Assembly (NCBI RefSeq): GCF_003129605.1
Contig: NZ_QBDX01000004.1
Location: 248,001 to 312,000, forward strand
Source of the DNA: Hyphobacterium indicum
GTDB lineage: Bacteria; Pseudomonadota; Alphaproteobacteria; Caulobacterales; Maricaulaceae
DNA length: 64,000 nt
Direction: 5' to 3'
Shown here: positions 1 through 9,134 of the stretch, piece by piece
Position numbering within the stretch: position 1 is the first letter of the stretch
Layout of the letters: each line of letters begins with the position of its first letter
The notes under the pieces: model-generated
Seen by the model: only the letters and a program-made list of their open reading frames with translations
Database searches by the model: none
Told to the model about the DNA's origin: nothing
Made by a program: the position numbers and the translations under genes

Positions 1-450
1 GGCACCACGCTTTTGATGCATTGCGATCTGTCCTATGCGTCCGAAAATGCAGCGTTCAAGACGCCATTCGTGGATCTGGCACTGGCCCCGGAATTTGCCT
101 CCAGCCTGCTGTTTCCGACGCGGCTTGGCCGCGCCGCCGCTTCCGACCTGTTGATGCTGGGCAGTGTCTGGGATGCCACCCGGGCGAAAGAGGCCGGCCT
201 CATCACGGATATCTTTCCGTCCGCCAGTCTTGCCGATGAGGTGCGCAAGAAGGCGCTGGCCCTCGCCGCCAAGTCGCCGGGCGCCGTGCGCAAGGCCAAG
301 GCGCTGATGATGACCGCGGAAGAACCGGTTGAAGACCGCATGAAACGCGAAGGCGGCATTTTTGCCGAAATGCTGCAATCGCCCGAATTTGCCGAAGCCG
401 TGGGCGCGTTCATGGAACGCCGGGCGCCCGATTTCTCGAAGTTCGGCTGA
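1..450 (+). CDS. Enoyl-CoA hydratase/isomerase family protein, 3' part (5' end outside window)
   Basis: The reading frame is already open at base 1, so only about the last 149 residues are present. They read as the C-terminal part of a crotonase-fold protein: the stretch around SYASENAAFKTPFVDLALAP is the usual second half of the CoA-binding/active-site region, followed by the family pattern LGRAAASDLLMLG and the helical C-terminal trimerisation segment. Crotonases hydrate or isomerise enoyl-CoA esters in the cytoplasm, usually in beta-oxidation. The oxyanion-hole segment lies upstream and cannot be checked. Its TGA overlaps the next ATG by one base, so it probably heads a co-translated group. 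Substrate unknown. Confidence 0.85.
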   Translation, partial: GTTLLMHCDLSYASENAAFKTPFVDLALAPEFASSLLFPTRLGRAAASDLLMLGSVWDATRAKEAGLITDIFPSASLADEVRKKALALAAKSPGAVRKAKALMMTAEEPVEDRMKREGGIFAEMLQSPEFAEAVGAFMERRAPDFSKFG

Positions 451-1358
451 TGGGCAAGGGCGCGCACTCCTATATCGACGATCCGCGCAATGCGGAGGTT
501 CGGGTCTGGATCAATGGCGAGCTTTTCCCGCGCGCCGAAGCCAAGGTCTCGGTGCTCGATTCCGGCTTCGTGCTGGGCGATGGCGTCTGGGAAGGCTTGC
601 GCGTCCACAAGGGCAAAATCGCTTTTCTGGACCGGCATCTCGACCGGCTGGAAGAAGGTGCCAAGGCGCTGGATTATGAGCTCGGCCTGACACGGGACGA
701 GCTGACCCGGGCGCTTTATGACACGCTGAAGGCCAATGACATGCTGGACGGCGATGGCGTCCATATCCGGCTGATGACCACGCGCGGGCTGAAGGCCACC
801 CCCTATCAGGATCCCCGCGTCACCATATCGCCCGCCACCATCGTCATCCTGCCGGAGTGGAAAACACCTGATCCGAAAGTCGCCGAAAAAGGCCTGCGCC
901 TCTTCACCGTCCATGTCCGGCGCGGCTATCCCGATGTGCAGGACCAGAAGCTGAACTCGCACTCCAAGATCAACTGCATCACCGCCTGCATCCAGGCCAC
1001 CAAGGCCGGGGCGGACGAAGCCCTGATGCTGGACCCGCACGGCTTTGTTGCCACCTGCAACTCGACCCACTTCTTCATCGTCCGCAAGGGCGAGGTCTGG
1101 ACCTCGACCGGTGATTATTGCTTGGGCGGTGTGACGCGCGGCGTGATCATCGATATCTGCCGCCAGGCCGGCATTCCGGTGTTTGAAAAGAATTTCACCC
1201 TCACACAGGTCTATTCTGCCGACGAGGCCTTCACCACCGGCACCTTTGCCGGCCTCGTCCCGGTCACCGAGGTTGATGGCCGCACGATTTCCGGGGGCCG
1301 CGGCCCGATGGTGGAACGCCTGCAGGCGCTCTACCGGGAGACAATCGCGGCGCAATGA
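450..1358 (+). CDS. Class IV (BCAT/D-AAT-like) PLP-dependent aminotransferase
   Basis: Fold-type IV aminotransferase of 302 residues, a normal length. The PLP lysine is Lys173 in LNSHSKINCI, and GADEALMLD (about 187-195) is the expected following strand. The Glu that normally contacts the PLP pyridine nitrogen (in patterns such as SEGxxxNLF) is absent: the aligned segment reads GFVATCNSTHFF, with Thr at about 202. Classical branched-chain or D-amino-acid transaminase activity should therefore not be assumed. The ATG overlaps the preceding TGA, and the 3' end overlaps a sulfotransferase-like gene by four bases, so the two are probably made together. Family assignment is firm; reaction unknown. 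Confidence 0.85.
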   Translation: MGKGAHSYIDDPRNAEVRVWINGELFPRAEAKVSVLDSGFVLGDGVWEGLRVHKGKIAFLDRHLDRLEEGAKALDYELGLTRDELTRALYDTLKANDMLDGDGVHIRLMTTRGLKATPYQDPRVTISPATIVILPEWKTPDPKVAEKGLRLFTVHVRRGYPDVQDQKLNSHSKINCITACIQATKAGADEALMLDPHGFVATCNSTHFFIVRKGEVWTSTGDYCLGGVTRGVIIDICRQAGIPVFEKNFTLTQVYSADEAFTTGTFAGLVPVTEVDGRTISGGRGPMVERLQALYRETIAAQ

Positions 1359-2095
1359 GGGAAACCATCCGCATCTGCCTGTGGTCCGGCCCGCGCAACA
1401 TCTCGACGGCCACCATGCGGTCGTTTGAAAACCGCCCCGACTGCGCGGTCTGGGACGAACCCTTCTACGGGCCTTACCTGGTCCGGACCGGGCTCGATCA
1501 TCCCGGCCGCGACACCATCCTCGCCGCCGTGCCTCTGGATGAAGACGATATTGCTGCCCGCTGTGCCGGTGAGGCCCCCGAAAGCGCGCCGCTCTTCTTC
1601 CAGAAACATATGTGCCAGCACATGCTGGATGATATCCCGCGCGACTGGATGGCCGCCTGCCGTCACATCTTCCTGATCCGCGATCCGGCCGAAGTCGCCG
1701 CCAGCTTCGCGGCAACAACCGGTGGTGCGACCGCAGACGATCTGGGAGCGATCCGCCAGGCCGAACTGTTCGAATATGCCTGCCAGCTGACCGGCCAGGC
1801 CTGGCCGGTGATCGAGGGGGCGGATGTGCTCTCCGATCCCGAGGGCATGCTACGCGCGCTTTGCGCCGCCATCGACATTCCCTTTGATGCCGCCATGTTG
1901 TCCTGGCCGGCGGGCAGGCGGGAGAGTGACGGCGTCTGGGCACCCTGGTGGTATGATCGTGTGGAGGCCTCCACCGGTTTCGAGCCGCCACAGCCGAGCC
2001 CGCACGATCTGCCGGACATGCTGCGCCCTGCCGTCGAGGCCAGCCGCCCGCATTACGAGACGCTGAAAGCCCGCAAGCTGGAGAACCGCCCATGA
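1355..2095 (+). CDS. Sulfotransferase-like P-loop protein
   Basis: Protein of 246 residues beginning with LWSGPRNISTATMRSF (about 9-24), which has the spacing of the 5'-phosphosulfate-binding loop of PAPS-dependent sulfotransferases. IFLIRDPAEVAASF (about 108-121) resembles their 3'-phosphate-binding element, where an RDP motif is typical. It is coupled to the upstream aminotransferase by an ATGA overlap and to the downstream acetyltransferase by another. I recall that plants have proteins in which a domain of this kind is fused to a class IV aminotransferase-like domain, which would fit a joint role. That is recollection, and no substrate is evident. Confidence 0.65.
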   Translation: MRETIRICLWSGPRNISTATMRSFENRPDCAVWDEPFYGPYLVRTGLDHPGRDTILAAVPLDEDDIAARCAGEAPESAPLFFQKHMCQHMLDDIPRDWMAACRHIFLIRDPAEVAASFAATTGGATADDLGAIRQAELFEYACQLTGQAWPVIEGADVLSDPEGMLRALCAAIDIPFDAAMLSWPAGRRESDGVWAPWWYDRVEASTGFEPPQPSPHDLPDMLRPAVEASRPHYETLKARKLENRP

Positions 2096-2382
2096 CCGAC
2101 ACACCTGTGAAACACGAAGTCGGCGAGACCAAAGGCCGCTTCGTCATCGATCTCGGCGGAGGTGCGGAAGCCGAGCTGACCTATTCGATTGCCGGAAAAA
2201 CCCGCTGGATCGCGGACCATACCGGCGTACCGGACGAACATGGCGGCAAGGGCATTGCCGGCCAGCTCGTGCGCGCGCTGGTCGCCGCCGCCAGGGAAGC
2301 GGATGTGAAAATCATCCCGCTCTGTCCCTATGTGAAATCCTGGGCGCAAAAACATCCTGAAGACGCCGGTATTTTCGACTAG
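2092..2382 (+). CDS. Small GNAT-type N-acetyltransferase (YjdJ-like)
   Basis: Compact 96-residue GNAT fold of the YjdJ/GTN type. HTGVPDEHGGKGIAGQLVRA (about 44-63) is the acetyl-CoA pyrophosphate-binding motif, and IIPLCPYVKSWAQKHPE near the C-terminus is the conserved end of this subfamily. These proteins are close to a minimal acetyltransferase core, and their acceptors are mostly unknown. It overlaps the sulfotransferase-like gene by four bases and is the last member of the overlapped set; a 33-base gap containing a good RBS (ggggggaga) separates it from the next gene. Confidence 0.8.
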   Translation: MTDTPVKHEVGETKGRFVIDLGGGAEAELTYSIAGKTRWIADHTGVPDEHGGKGIAGQLVRALVAAAREADVKIIPLCPYVKSWAQKHPEDAGIFD

Positions 2383-2415
2383 GCTGCGGCCAACACGTTT
2401 CGGGGGGAGAACCAC

Positions 2416-3756
2416 ATGAAAATCCTGCGCTGGACCGGTGGCATCATCGTCATCGCCATCATCGCCGGCCTTGTCTGGCTGAACACGTCGGCTATTGGCC
2501 GCATCTATATTCCGACCGCCACCGGTATTACCGCCAAGCAGGTCTGCTCGATGACATTCGTCTCGGATATCGAGCCACAGCTGGCGCGATCGCTTTATGT
2601 CGATCCCTTGCTCGGCGATCCCGCGTCCCTGATCAGCGCCAATGTCGATCGTGAGGACAGATCCGTTCACTCGCGCCTTCTGGGCCTCTGGCATGCCGAA
2701 GCAGTCTATCGCGAAGGCCTGGGCTGCACGCTGGTGCATGGCGCGCAGGAGTTCGACCGCGATCTGACCGTGCCATGGGATGACGAGCCGCGTTATTATG
2801 ATCTGGATACGCTCCATCGCGACGCGAATTTTGACACGGACGCCCTGCAAACCGCCATTGATGGGGCGTTCGATGATGGCTTCGGTGCGCGCAACACGCT
2901 GGCCGTGGTCGTGCTGCATGAGGGCCGTCTCGTCGCCGAGCAGTACGCGCCGGGCTTTTCGCGCGAAAACCGCCTGCATTCCTGGTCCATGGCGAAATCC
3001 GTGGCCGCCACCCTGGCCGGCGCGATGACGCTCAGTGGCGATCTCGACATATATGAGGAAGGCACGATCGAGCTGCTCGGCGGTCTGGGCGCCGAGGCAG
3101 AAGCCACGACGATCGACGATCTATTGCGCATGACAGGCGGACGCGCCGTGCATGAAATCAATGACGGCACGGACCCCAATTCCGACATGCTGTTCACCGA
3201 GCGCGACATGGCCCGCTTTTCCGCCACGCGCGATCGCCTCCATCCGCCGGGCGAGCATTGGGAATACCAGTCCGGCGATACCGTGCTGGCGACCTGGGAG
3301 ATGCAGTCGCGCCTCGGCGGCACGCTGGACGAGCAGGTCCGCGCCCTGCGCGCCCTCATCTTCGAACCGGCGGGCATCCATTCGCCGATCTTTGAAGCCG
3401 ATGCTACCGGCACGCTGCAGGGCTCGTCCTACATCTATGCCACCCCGCACGACTGGGCACGCCTGATGCAGGTCTATCTCGATGACGGCATGGCCAATGG
3501 CACGCGGATCCTGCCGGAAAACTGGCGGGACTATGTCACCACGGAAACACCGGGGTCGGACGGAATTTACGGGTCGGGCTTCTGGCTCGCACCGGAGCTG
3601 ACGCCGCAAGCCTTCTACATGTCCGGCTTCCAGGGCCAGTCAACGCTCGCCATTCCGGACCATGACCTGGTGATCGTGCGCATGGGTGCCACCAATTATA
3701 CCCGCACCGGCACGTGGGACATGGTGCGGGACATCATCGCGGCGCTGGAGGACTAG
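2416..3756 (+). CDS. Membrane-anchored serine hydrolase, beta-lactamase class C family
   Basis: Protein of 446 residues with an N-terminal hydrophobic helix (about 7-23, an uncleaved anchor or signal). The catalytic core has the SxxK motif SMAK (Ser191-Lys194) and a Tyr-x-Ser element YQS (284-286); the third motif is a degenerate GFQGQ near the C-terminus. This pattern fits periplasmic esterases or peptidases of the penicillin-binding-protein-like family rather than an antibiotic-degrading AmpC. The start ATG follows ggggggaga. Its TAG stop interlocks with the TAG of the convergent gene (ctag at 3753-3756). Substrate unknown. Confidence 0.8.
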   Translation: MKILRWTGGIIVIAIIAGLVWLNTSAIGRIYIPTATGITAKQVCSMTFVSDIEPQLARSLYVDPLLGDPASLISANVDREDRSVHSRLLGLWHAEAVYREGLGCTLVHGAQEFDRDLTVPWDDEPRYYDLDTLHRDANFDTDALQTAIDGAFDDGFGARNTLAVVVLHEGRLVAEQYAPGFSRENRLHSWSMAKSVAATLAGAMTLSGDLDIYEEGTIELLGGLGAEAEATTIDDLLRMTGGRAVHEINDGTDPNSDMLFTERDMARFSATRDRLHPPGEHWEYQSGDTVLATWEMQSRLGGTLDEQVRALRALIFEPAGIHSPIFEADATGTLQGSSYIYATPHDWARLMQVYLDDGMANGTRILPENWRDYVTTETPGSDGIYGSGFWLAPELTPQAFYMSGFQGQSTLAIPDHDLVIVRMGATNYTRTGTWDMVRDIIAALED

Positions 3757-4034
3757 TCGCGCAGCCTCTCCCAACCGTCCGTATCCGTCTCCGTGCGTTG
3801 CAGAATCCGGTCGAACGGATGCGGCACAATGCGCTCCGCCTTGCACAGCCATTTATCCAGCCGGTCATGTTTGCGGCGCAGGGCGCGCACGCCGTCCCGT
3901 GCCCGGTTGGAATTGGAGACGATCAGCGCCAGCCCGGCGGCGATGAGGACCAGCCCGACCGGAATCGGCGTCCAGAACAGCGGCAGGCCCAGCAGGATGA
4001 GCACGACACCAAGGATCTGATAGAGGATGGACAT
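3753..4034 (-). CDS. Small two-helix membrane protein (PGPGW-like)
   Basis: A 93-residue protein starting MSILYQILGVV. It has two hydrophobic segments separated by a short Pro/Gly turn, WTPIPVG, the position of the PGPGW-type motif of a widespread family of small inner-membrane proteins with unknown function. A basic cytoplasmic tail follows (RALRRKHDRLDKW). An in-frame ATG at 4106 would add 24 residues; I chose the start at 4034 because it leads straight into the hydrophobic segment, but the choice is uncertain. Transcribed away from ubiD and convergent with the serine hydrolase. Confidence 0.6.
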   Translation of the reverse strand: MSILYQILGVVLILLGLPLFWTPIPVGLVLIAAGLALIVSNSNRARDGVRALRRKHDRLDKWLCKAERIVPHPFDRILQRTETDTDGWERLRD

Positions 4035-4153
4035 GAGGCTCACGGTAAGCCGCTCAACCGCATATTCAACCTCTGAACCATTCGCCGCAGGCGAAAGACT
4101 GGACATCGCGGCGGCAAACCGCAGATTGGCACGCAGGACAAGAGGCAAAAGCC

Positions 4154-5656
4154 ATGGCGTACAAATCCCTGCGTGATTTTCTGGCGATGCTGGAGGCAAA
4201 TGGCGACCTGAAGCGCATCACCGCGCCGGTCTCGACCCATCTGGAAATGACCGAGATTCACCGCCGCGTGCTCGCCGCCGGCGGCCCGGCCCTGCTGTTC
4301 GAGCATGTCATCTATGAAAAGGGCGAGCGCTCGGACATGCCGGTGCTGGCCAATCTCTTCGGCACCGTGCAGCGCGTCGCCAATGCCGTCACCCTGGGCG
4401 GTACGCCGCGTTCCACCGCCGCCGAATTGCGCGAGGTCGGCGAGCTCCTCGCCTTCCTGCGCCAGCCCGAACCGCCGCGCGGCCTCAAGGATGCGCTCTC
4501 CATGCTGCCGCTGGCGAAAACGGTGATGAGCATGCGGCCCAAAACCGTGCGCAACGCCCCCTGCCAGGAAGTGGTGCTGACCGGCGATGAGATCGATCTG
4601 GACAAGTTGCCGATCCAGACCTGCTGGCCCGGCGAACCCGCCCCGCTCATCACCTGGCCGCTGGTTGTCACCAGGGGCCCGTCGGACGCGAAGGAAGATG
4701 ATTTCAATCTCGGCATTTACCGCATGCAGAAGCTGGGCAAGGACCGCACCTTGATGCGCTGGCTGAAGCATCGTGGCGGGGCGCAGCATTATCAGCGCTG
4801 GAAAGACAAAAAGCCCGACCCCCTGCCCGCCGCCGTCGTGCTCGGCGCCGATCCCGGCACCATCCTCGCCGCCGTCACGCCGGTGCCGGACACGCTCTCG
4901 GAATACCAGTTCGCCGGGCTCTTGAGGGGTGCCAAGGCGGAGCTCGTCGACTGCAAGACCGTGCCCTTAAAAGTGCCCGCCGAGGCCGAGATCATCCTCG
5001 AAGGCCATGTCCTGCTGGACGAGTACGGCGAGGAAGGCCCCTATGGCGACCACACCGGCTATTATAATTCCGTCGAACCCTTCCCGGTGTTCCAGATCAG
5101 CGCCATCACCATGCGCAAGGACCCGATTTACCTCTCCACCTTCACCGGCCGCCCGCCGGACGAGCCCAGCGTTCTGGGCGAGGCGCTGAACGAGGTCTTC
5201 ATCCCGCTTTTCCAGCAGCAATTTCCGGAAATCACCGATTTCTGGCTGCCGCCGGAGGGCTGTTCCTACCGCATCGCCGTGGTCTCGATGAAGAAGGCCT
5301 ATGCCGGCCATGCCAAGCGGGTCATGCTCGGCGTCTGGTCTTACTTGCGCCAGTTCATGTACACGAAATGGGTGATCGTCGTGGATGACGACATCAATGC
5401 GCGCGACTGGAAGGATGTGATGTGGGCGATCTCCACCCGCATGGACCCGGCGCGCGACATCACCCTGATCGAGAACACGCCGATCGACTATCTCGACTTT
5501 GCCTCACCCGTCTCCGGTCTCGGCTCCAAGATCGGCCTCGACGCCACCAACAAGATGGACGGCGAAACGACGCGGGAATGGGGCGACAAGCTGGACATGG
5601 ACGAAGCCACGAAGCGCCGCGTGGACGAGATGTGGGCCGAGTTGGGGCTGGGTTGA
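4154..5656 (+). CDS. ubiD: UbiD family decarboxylase (3-octaprenyl-4-hydroxybenzoate carboxy-lyase)
   Basis: Full-length 500-residue UbiD protein, beginning [20 protein letters not shown] as is typical. UbiD enzymes use prenylated FMN, made by UbiX, and a metal to decarboxylate aromatic or alpha,beta-unsaturated acids; the classical member removes the carboxylate of polyprenyl-4-hydroxybenzoate in ubiquinone synthesis. Family landmarks include [14 protein letters not shown] (about 292-305) and [11 protein letters not shown] (about 330-340). No ubiX or other ubi gene lies nearby, so the ubiquinone role comes from family similarity alone. Divergent from the small membrane protein gene. Confidence 0.9.
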   Translation: MAYKSLRDFLAMLEANGDLKRITAPVSTHLEMTEIHRRVLAAGGPALLFEHVIYEKGERSDMPVLANLFGTVQRVANAVTLGGTPRSTAAELREVGELLAFLRQPEPPRGLKDALSMLPLAKTVMSMRPKTVRNAPCQEVVLTGDEIDLDKLPIQTCWPGEPAPLITWPLVVTRGPSDAKEDDFNLGIYRMQKLGKDRTLMRWLKHRGGAQHYQRWKDKKPDPLPAAVVLGADPGTILAAVTPVPDTLSEYQFAGLLRGAKAELVDCKTVPLKVPAEAEIILEGHVLLDEYGEEGPYGDHTGYYNSVEPFPVFQISAITMRKDPIYLSTFTGRPPDEPSVLGEALNEVFIPLFQQQFPEITDFWLPPEGCSYRIAVVSMKKAYAGHAKRVMLGVWSYLRQFMYTKWVIVVDDDINARDWKDVMWAISTRMDPARDITLIENTPIDYLDFASPVSGLGSKIGLDATNKMDGETTREWGDKLDMDEATKRRVDEMWAELGLG

Positions 5657-5679
5657 TCCCCAGCCCTCATATTTGACGG

Positions 5680-6351
5680 CTAGGCCGACTCGGCCGGTTT
5701 GGGCGCTTTGAGCACGATCAAGGCAATGCCCGCCACGATAAACCAGACAATGAAACCGAGGCCGAACACCATTGTTGCGGCTGAGAGTGCCGGGATCGTC
5801 GAGATTATCCCGGCGCCACCCACCACAAAGCCCAGCCCGTTCACGGCCAGCGGCAGAGTCTTGGTCTGGAATCCGGCCAGGCTCAGCACGAAAATCCACA
5901 TGCCGCCGGTGATTTCATTGCCGCCGCCCAGTCCGGCGCTGACGACCGTCGTCGACCGCCAGAGCGCGACCGCCGAATCCATATCCACCTCTGCCAGCCG
6001 GACGATCTGGCCGATGGCGATGTTTTCCAGCATGCCGGTGGCGAGGATCAGGCCGGCCCAGATCAAGCCGAACGCCGAAGCGGTCTGTGCGATGGCACCG
6101 CTGGCCGTCAGACGCCGGTGCAGGCCAATGACGATGAACACCATCAGCACCGCATTGAGCACATAGATAACCTGGTTCCAGAGCGTCATCAGCGCCTGGT
6201 TGTCCACGAGAAAGCTGACATGGTTGGCGGCGGGCACGGCCAGGCTGCCGTATTGCGCGGGCCCGAGCACTGAAAAGTAGACCCAGAACCCGATGATATA
6301 GGTTGCGCCGGCGGCTATGGCCGCAAGGCCGCTTATCTTCTGGAAATTCAT
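5680..6351 (-). CDS. Multi-helix membrane protein (DUF4386-like)
   Basis: A 223-residue integral membrane protein with about six hydrophobic helices, starting at MNFQKISGLAAIAAGATYII. The arrangement and the TLWNQVIYVLNAVLM and GMLENIAIG segments resemble the DUF4386 group, which has no established biochemical role. It lies 63 bases downstream of another membrane protein on the same strand and probably shares its transcript. Both point away from an AraC-type regulator that may control them (inference from gene order). No catalytic motif seen. Confidence 0.6.
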   Translation of the reverse strand: MNFQKISGLAAIAAGATYIIGFWVYFSVLGPAQYGSLAVPAANHVSFLVDNQALMTLWNQVIYVLNAVLMVFIVIGLHRRLTASGAIAQTASAFGLIWAGLILATGMLENIAIGQIVRLAEVDMDSAVALWRSTTVVSAGLGGGNEITGGMWIFVLSLAGFQTKTLPLAVNGLGFVVGGAGIISTIPALSAATMVFGLGFIVWFIVAGIALIVLKAPKPAESA

Positions 6352-6414
6352 CTGGTTTTGCCTTTCTTGTTTTATGGGCTGAGCGAGTCTGACCGGCTCG
6401 CGGCCGCTGCTCTT

Positions 6415-7107
6415 TCATAGCGTTGGAATGGAAGGGGCTCGGTCCGCGAATTTCTGGCCGAATCTTGTGCGAACAGCATGGACAGCGGTCCAGACAACAA
6501 CGGCGAGAACGGGAAGGGCCAGAAACCACGGTGTTCTCAGGACTTCCGGCAGCACGTGGTTGTTGCCGAAAAAGAAGATGCCGGTCGCCAGGAAGAAGGA
6601 AAAACCCATCCGCCATAAATGCCGCGTCAGCCGCATCCGGAGCGCAGGCGCAGACATAAGGGCGTAGAAGATATCCAGCCCGCAGAGGACAGCGCTGACG
6701 AGCGCCAGCCCGTAGAAGGCGTCCGGGGGCAGACCGTCGAGAGCGCCATCCGGGCTTGCGCCAGCGATCATGCCGCCCGCCGCTGCCCCCAGCACAATAA
6801 GGCCGGACACGATCGGTGCCAGACGGCTGATCCAGCGGCACAGAACGGAACGATTCCTGGCCGCCGCCCATCCGGTGATCAGCGCGTGAAAGCTGATCGC
6901 GGACAGAAAGACCGTGAACAGAATGTCGCGCGCCAGGCTGAGCCAGAGACCGCTGATCGCCAGCAATCCCATTGAGACCACAAACAGCGTGCCCGCTTTC
7001 CGGTGCACACCTTCGCCCTTGCGCGAGGCAAACGCCGCAAAGCCCGCAATAATCGCGCCGCACCCGATCCAGAAGTGAAGATCGCCGAGGAGTTCCGGTT
7101 CAGTCAT
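6415..7107 (-). CDS. Integral membrane protein (DUF2306-like)
   Basis: A 230-residue protein starting MTEPELLGDLHFWIGCGAI, with about seven hydrophobic helices. His residues lie at helix edges (LHFWIG, GVHRKAGTLFV, ISFHALITG, NNHVLP), the pattern of DUF2306-type membrane proteins. The frame stays open upstream of this ATG, but that part is hydrophilic and runs through the divergent promoter region, so I took the ATG at 7107. Probably co-transcribed with the following membrane protein. Function not recognised. Confidence 0.6.
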   Translation of the reverse strand: MTEPELLGDLHFWIGCGAIIAGFAAFASRKGEGVHRKAGTLFVVSMGLLAISGLWLSLARDILFTVFLSAISFHALITGWAAARNRSVLCRWISRLAPIVSGLIVLGAAAGGMIAGASPDGALDGLPPDAFYGLALVSAVLCGLDIFYALMSAPALRMRLTRHLWRMGFSFFLATGIFFFGNNHVLPEVLRTPWFLALPVLAVVVWTAVHAVRTRFGQKFADRAPSIPTL

Positions 7108-7265
7108 GTTTCGTCCGTTGTGAATGCCGGTAAACGGGCCGGCGATGTGTCGTCTGGAACCCTCTATTCCGCATCCCGCAACTGTCTGTCGTCCGTGCGG
7201 GACGGCGCGGACAAATTGCCTGCACAAAGATTGATCGGTGGGCCGCTCTCCCCTAGACCACGCCA

Positions 7266-8453
7266 ATGCAGACAGATGGCGTTCTTTTGCTTTCGGCACT
7301 GGTGACCGGAATTGCGCTGGCCGGTGCATTGGCGGTGGCCGTGACCGGCGCACGCCAGAATTCCGCCAGGTCGAGCCGGATTTATCTGCTCTCGGTTTTC
7401 GTGACGATGGCCGGACTATGCGCTCTGCCGCTGGCAACGGCCGTGCAGCCAGCCCTCTTCACCTTCTACATGCCCGCGCTTTTGCCGCTGATGTTCGCCT
7501 TGCCCGTCGCCGTCTATCGCTATGCGAACAGCCGCCTGACCGGCACGGCCGAACGGCGAAACTGGCGGCGGGATGCCATACTGCCCCTGGCCGGTCTGGG
7601 CGTCATGCTGGGTTATTGGATGCTTCCTGCGCCGGCCCGGCGCGACTTGTTCATCAACGGCGACCTTCCCGGCGGCATCGCACCGGCGGCTTTGACCCTT
7701 TTGACCTTCGCACTGATCTTCGTGTGGGTGGCCGCGTCTATCCTCTATCTGATCGCCACCTTGCGGACGCTGGCCCGCTACCGGGCGACTCTCAAATCCC
7801 TGTATTCGAACACTGAAGCCTTTGAACTGCGCTGGATCGATGGATTTCTGATCCTTCTGGTCGGCGTGTGGGCCGCCGCCGCCATCTCCCTGTTGAGCGA
7901 CAATCTGGGCATCGGCTTTCTGACGCCGGACACGCTCGTATTTGCCCTCGCAGGCGGCGTCCTGTTGACGCTCACTGCTTTTGCCAACGCCCCTGTTCCA
8001 CCTGATGCGCTGGATCTGCCGACTTCGCCGTCCGGCGACCCGGCCACGGAAAAATATGCGCGATCCGCCCTCTCCACCGAGCGCGCGGAAAAGATCGCCG
8101 AACGCATTCTCAAGGCCATGGAAACCGAAAAACTCTACCTCGATCCCGGCCTCTCCCTGCAGAAACTGGCCCGGCATGTCACCACGCCGCCGAACCTGGT
8201 GTCGCAAACCCTGAATGAACAGCTGGGCATGACGTTTTTCGACTTCGTCGCTCAATGGCGAATTGAAGACGCAAAATCACGAATCCTCGCAGGCGATGAT
8301 TCTGTTTTGAACATCGCGCTGGATGTCGGCTTCAACTCCCGCTCGACCTTCTATAAAGCCTTCAAGCGCGAGACCGGGCAAACACCGAAGGAATTTCGCC
8401 GCATGCCGGGGGCATCCACGTCGATGGCGTCAACAGAACATGCCGGGCAGTGA
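7266..8453 (+). CDS. Membrane-anchored AraC-family transcriptional regulator
   Basis: Protein of 395 residues. The first roughly 240 residues form about seven hydrophobic helices, and the C-terminal 110 residues are an AraC-type double helix-turn-helix: LSLQKLARHVTTPPNLVSQT is the first HTH, and NIALDVGFNSRSTFYKAF plus GQTPKEFRR is the second helix pair and family signature. Such regulators sense a signal in or across the inner membrane and bind DNA from the cytoplasmic side. Divergent from two membrane-protein genes across a 158-base spacer, it is their likeliest regulator (inference). Effector unknown. Confidence 0.85.
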   Translation: MQTDGVLLLSALVTGIALAGALAVAVTGARQNSARSSRIYLLSVFVTMAGLCALPLATAVQPALFTFYMPALLPLMFALPVAVYRYANSRLTGTAERRNWRRDAILPLAGLGVMLGYWMLPAPARRDLFINGDLPGGIAPAALTLLTFALIFVWVAASILYLIATLRTLARYRATLKSLYSNTEAFELRWIDGFLILLVGVWAAAAISLLSDNLGIGFLTPDTLVFALAGGVLLTLTAFANAPVPPDALDLPTSPSGDPATEKYARSALSTERAEKIAERILKAMETEKLYLDPGLSLQKLARHVTTPPNLVSQTLNEQLGMTFFDFVAQWRIEDAKSRILAGDDSVLNIALDVGFNSRSTFYKAFKRETGQTPKEFRRMPGASTSMASTEHAGQ

Positions 8454-8564
8454 CGGATGCAACTCCCCCGAATTTGACACCCGCCGCTCATCTTGCGACC
8501 TTTAGGGACCGCAGCGCGTCACTGGAACGCGCGACACCTTTTCACCCTCCACCAGGAAGAATTC

Positions 8565-9002
8565 ATGCCAACAGCAAAAAAGGGCGACACCGTCCTGCTC
8601 ACCTACATTGTAAAAACCGCCGACGGCACCGTCGTCGGCAAGACGGAAGACGATACGCCCGTGCCGGTGACCATCGGCAATGCCGAGATTTTCCCCGAAG
8701 TCGAAGCCGCGCTGGACGGCCTGGAAGTCGGCAAGGAAAGCGCCGCCGTGGTCAGTTCCGGCAATGCCTTTGGCCCGCGCCGCGAGGAAATGGTCATCGA
8801 CATTCCGCGTGCCCAGCTGCCGGGCGATCTGACGCCGCAACCGGGTATGACGCTCGGTGCACAGCAGCCGGATGGCTCGACCCAGCAGCTCACCATCACA
8901 AAGGTCGGCGAGGAAAGCGTCACCGTCGACGGCAACCACCCGCTGGCGGGCGAGGATCTGCATTTCGGCCTGACACTGGTCGACATCCAGACCGCCGCCT
9001 GA
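8565..9002 (+). CDS. FKBP-type peptidyl-prolyl cis-trans isomerase (SlyD-like)
   Basis: A 145-residue SlyD-type FKBP with no signal peptide, so cytoplasmic. KGDTVLLTYIVKTADGTVV at the N-terminus, PVTIGNAEIFPEVEAALDGL (FKBP core) and NAFGPRREEMVIDIPRAQLP (the flap) follow the SlyD order, and NHPLAGEDLHFGLTLVDIQ is the conserved end. The metal-binding His-rich tail of E. coli SlyD is missing. The family catalyses proline isomerisation and acts as a folding helper. Start chosen for the RBS aggaaga just upstream of the ATG; the frame is open further 5' without support. Confidence 0.9.
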   Translation: MPTAKKGDTVLLTYIVKTADGTVVGKTEDDTPVPVTIGNAEIFPEVEAALDGLEVGKESAAVVSSGNAFGPRREEMVIDIPRAQLPGDLTPQPGMTLGAQQPDGSTQQLTITKVGEESVTVDGNHPLAGEDLHFGLTLVDIQTAA

Positions 9003-9017
9003 GGCGGCAATTTCCAA

Positions 9018-9053
9018 CCGGTCCGGCGTTCCGCTTTGCGGGCGCCGCACCGG
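9018..9053. other. Multi-part inverted repeat after the FKBP gene
   Basis: A hairpin is readable as three stacked stems (CCGGT/ACCGG, GGCG/CGCC, CCGC/GCGG) around a TTT loop, starting 16 bases after the FKBP stop. There is no T-run on either side, so it is at best an atypical terminator. It sits at the edge of the lower-GC cassette. The remaining bases up to 9134 hold no gene I can support. Confidence 0.5.
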
Positions 9054-9134
9054 GACGAGGCTGCAGGCGGGAACACAGCGACGAGATGTGGGAGGCGTTG
9101 AGGGTTTACGCCGAACCTCACTGAGCCAATAAAC

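Noticed and set aside
33-2147. Long open frame antisense to the aminotransferase and sulfotransferase-like genes
   Set aside because: High GC makes long antisense frames common. The encoded protein is Arg/Pro-rich with no recognisable domain, and the sense genes have clear family motifs.
5915-7063. Long antisense frame over the two membrane-protein genes
   Set aside because: Repetitive Arg/Gly composition and no RBS; the helices on the other frame of the same strand explain the region.
9003-9134. Possible tRNA gene or attachment site at the left edge of the low-GC cassette
   Set aside because: No clover-leaf or anticodon arm could be drawn, and no matching direct repeat was found near 11253-11505.
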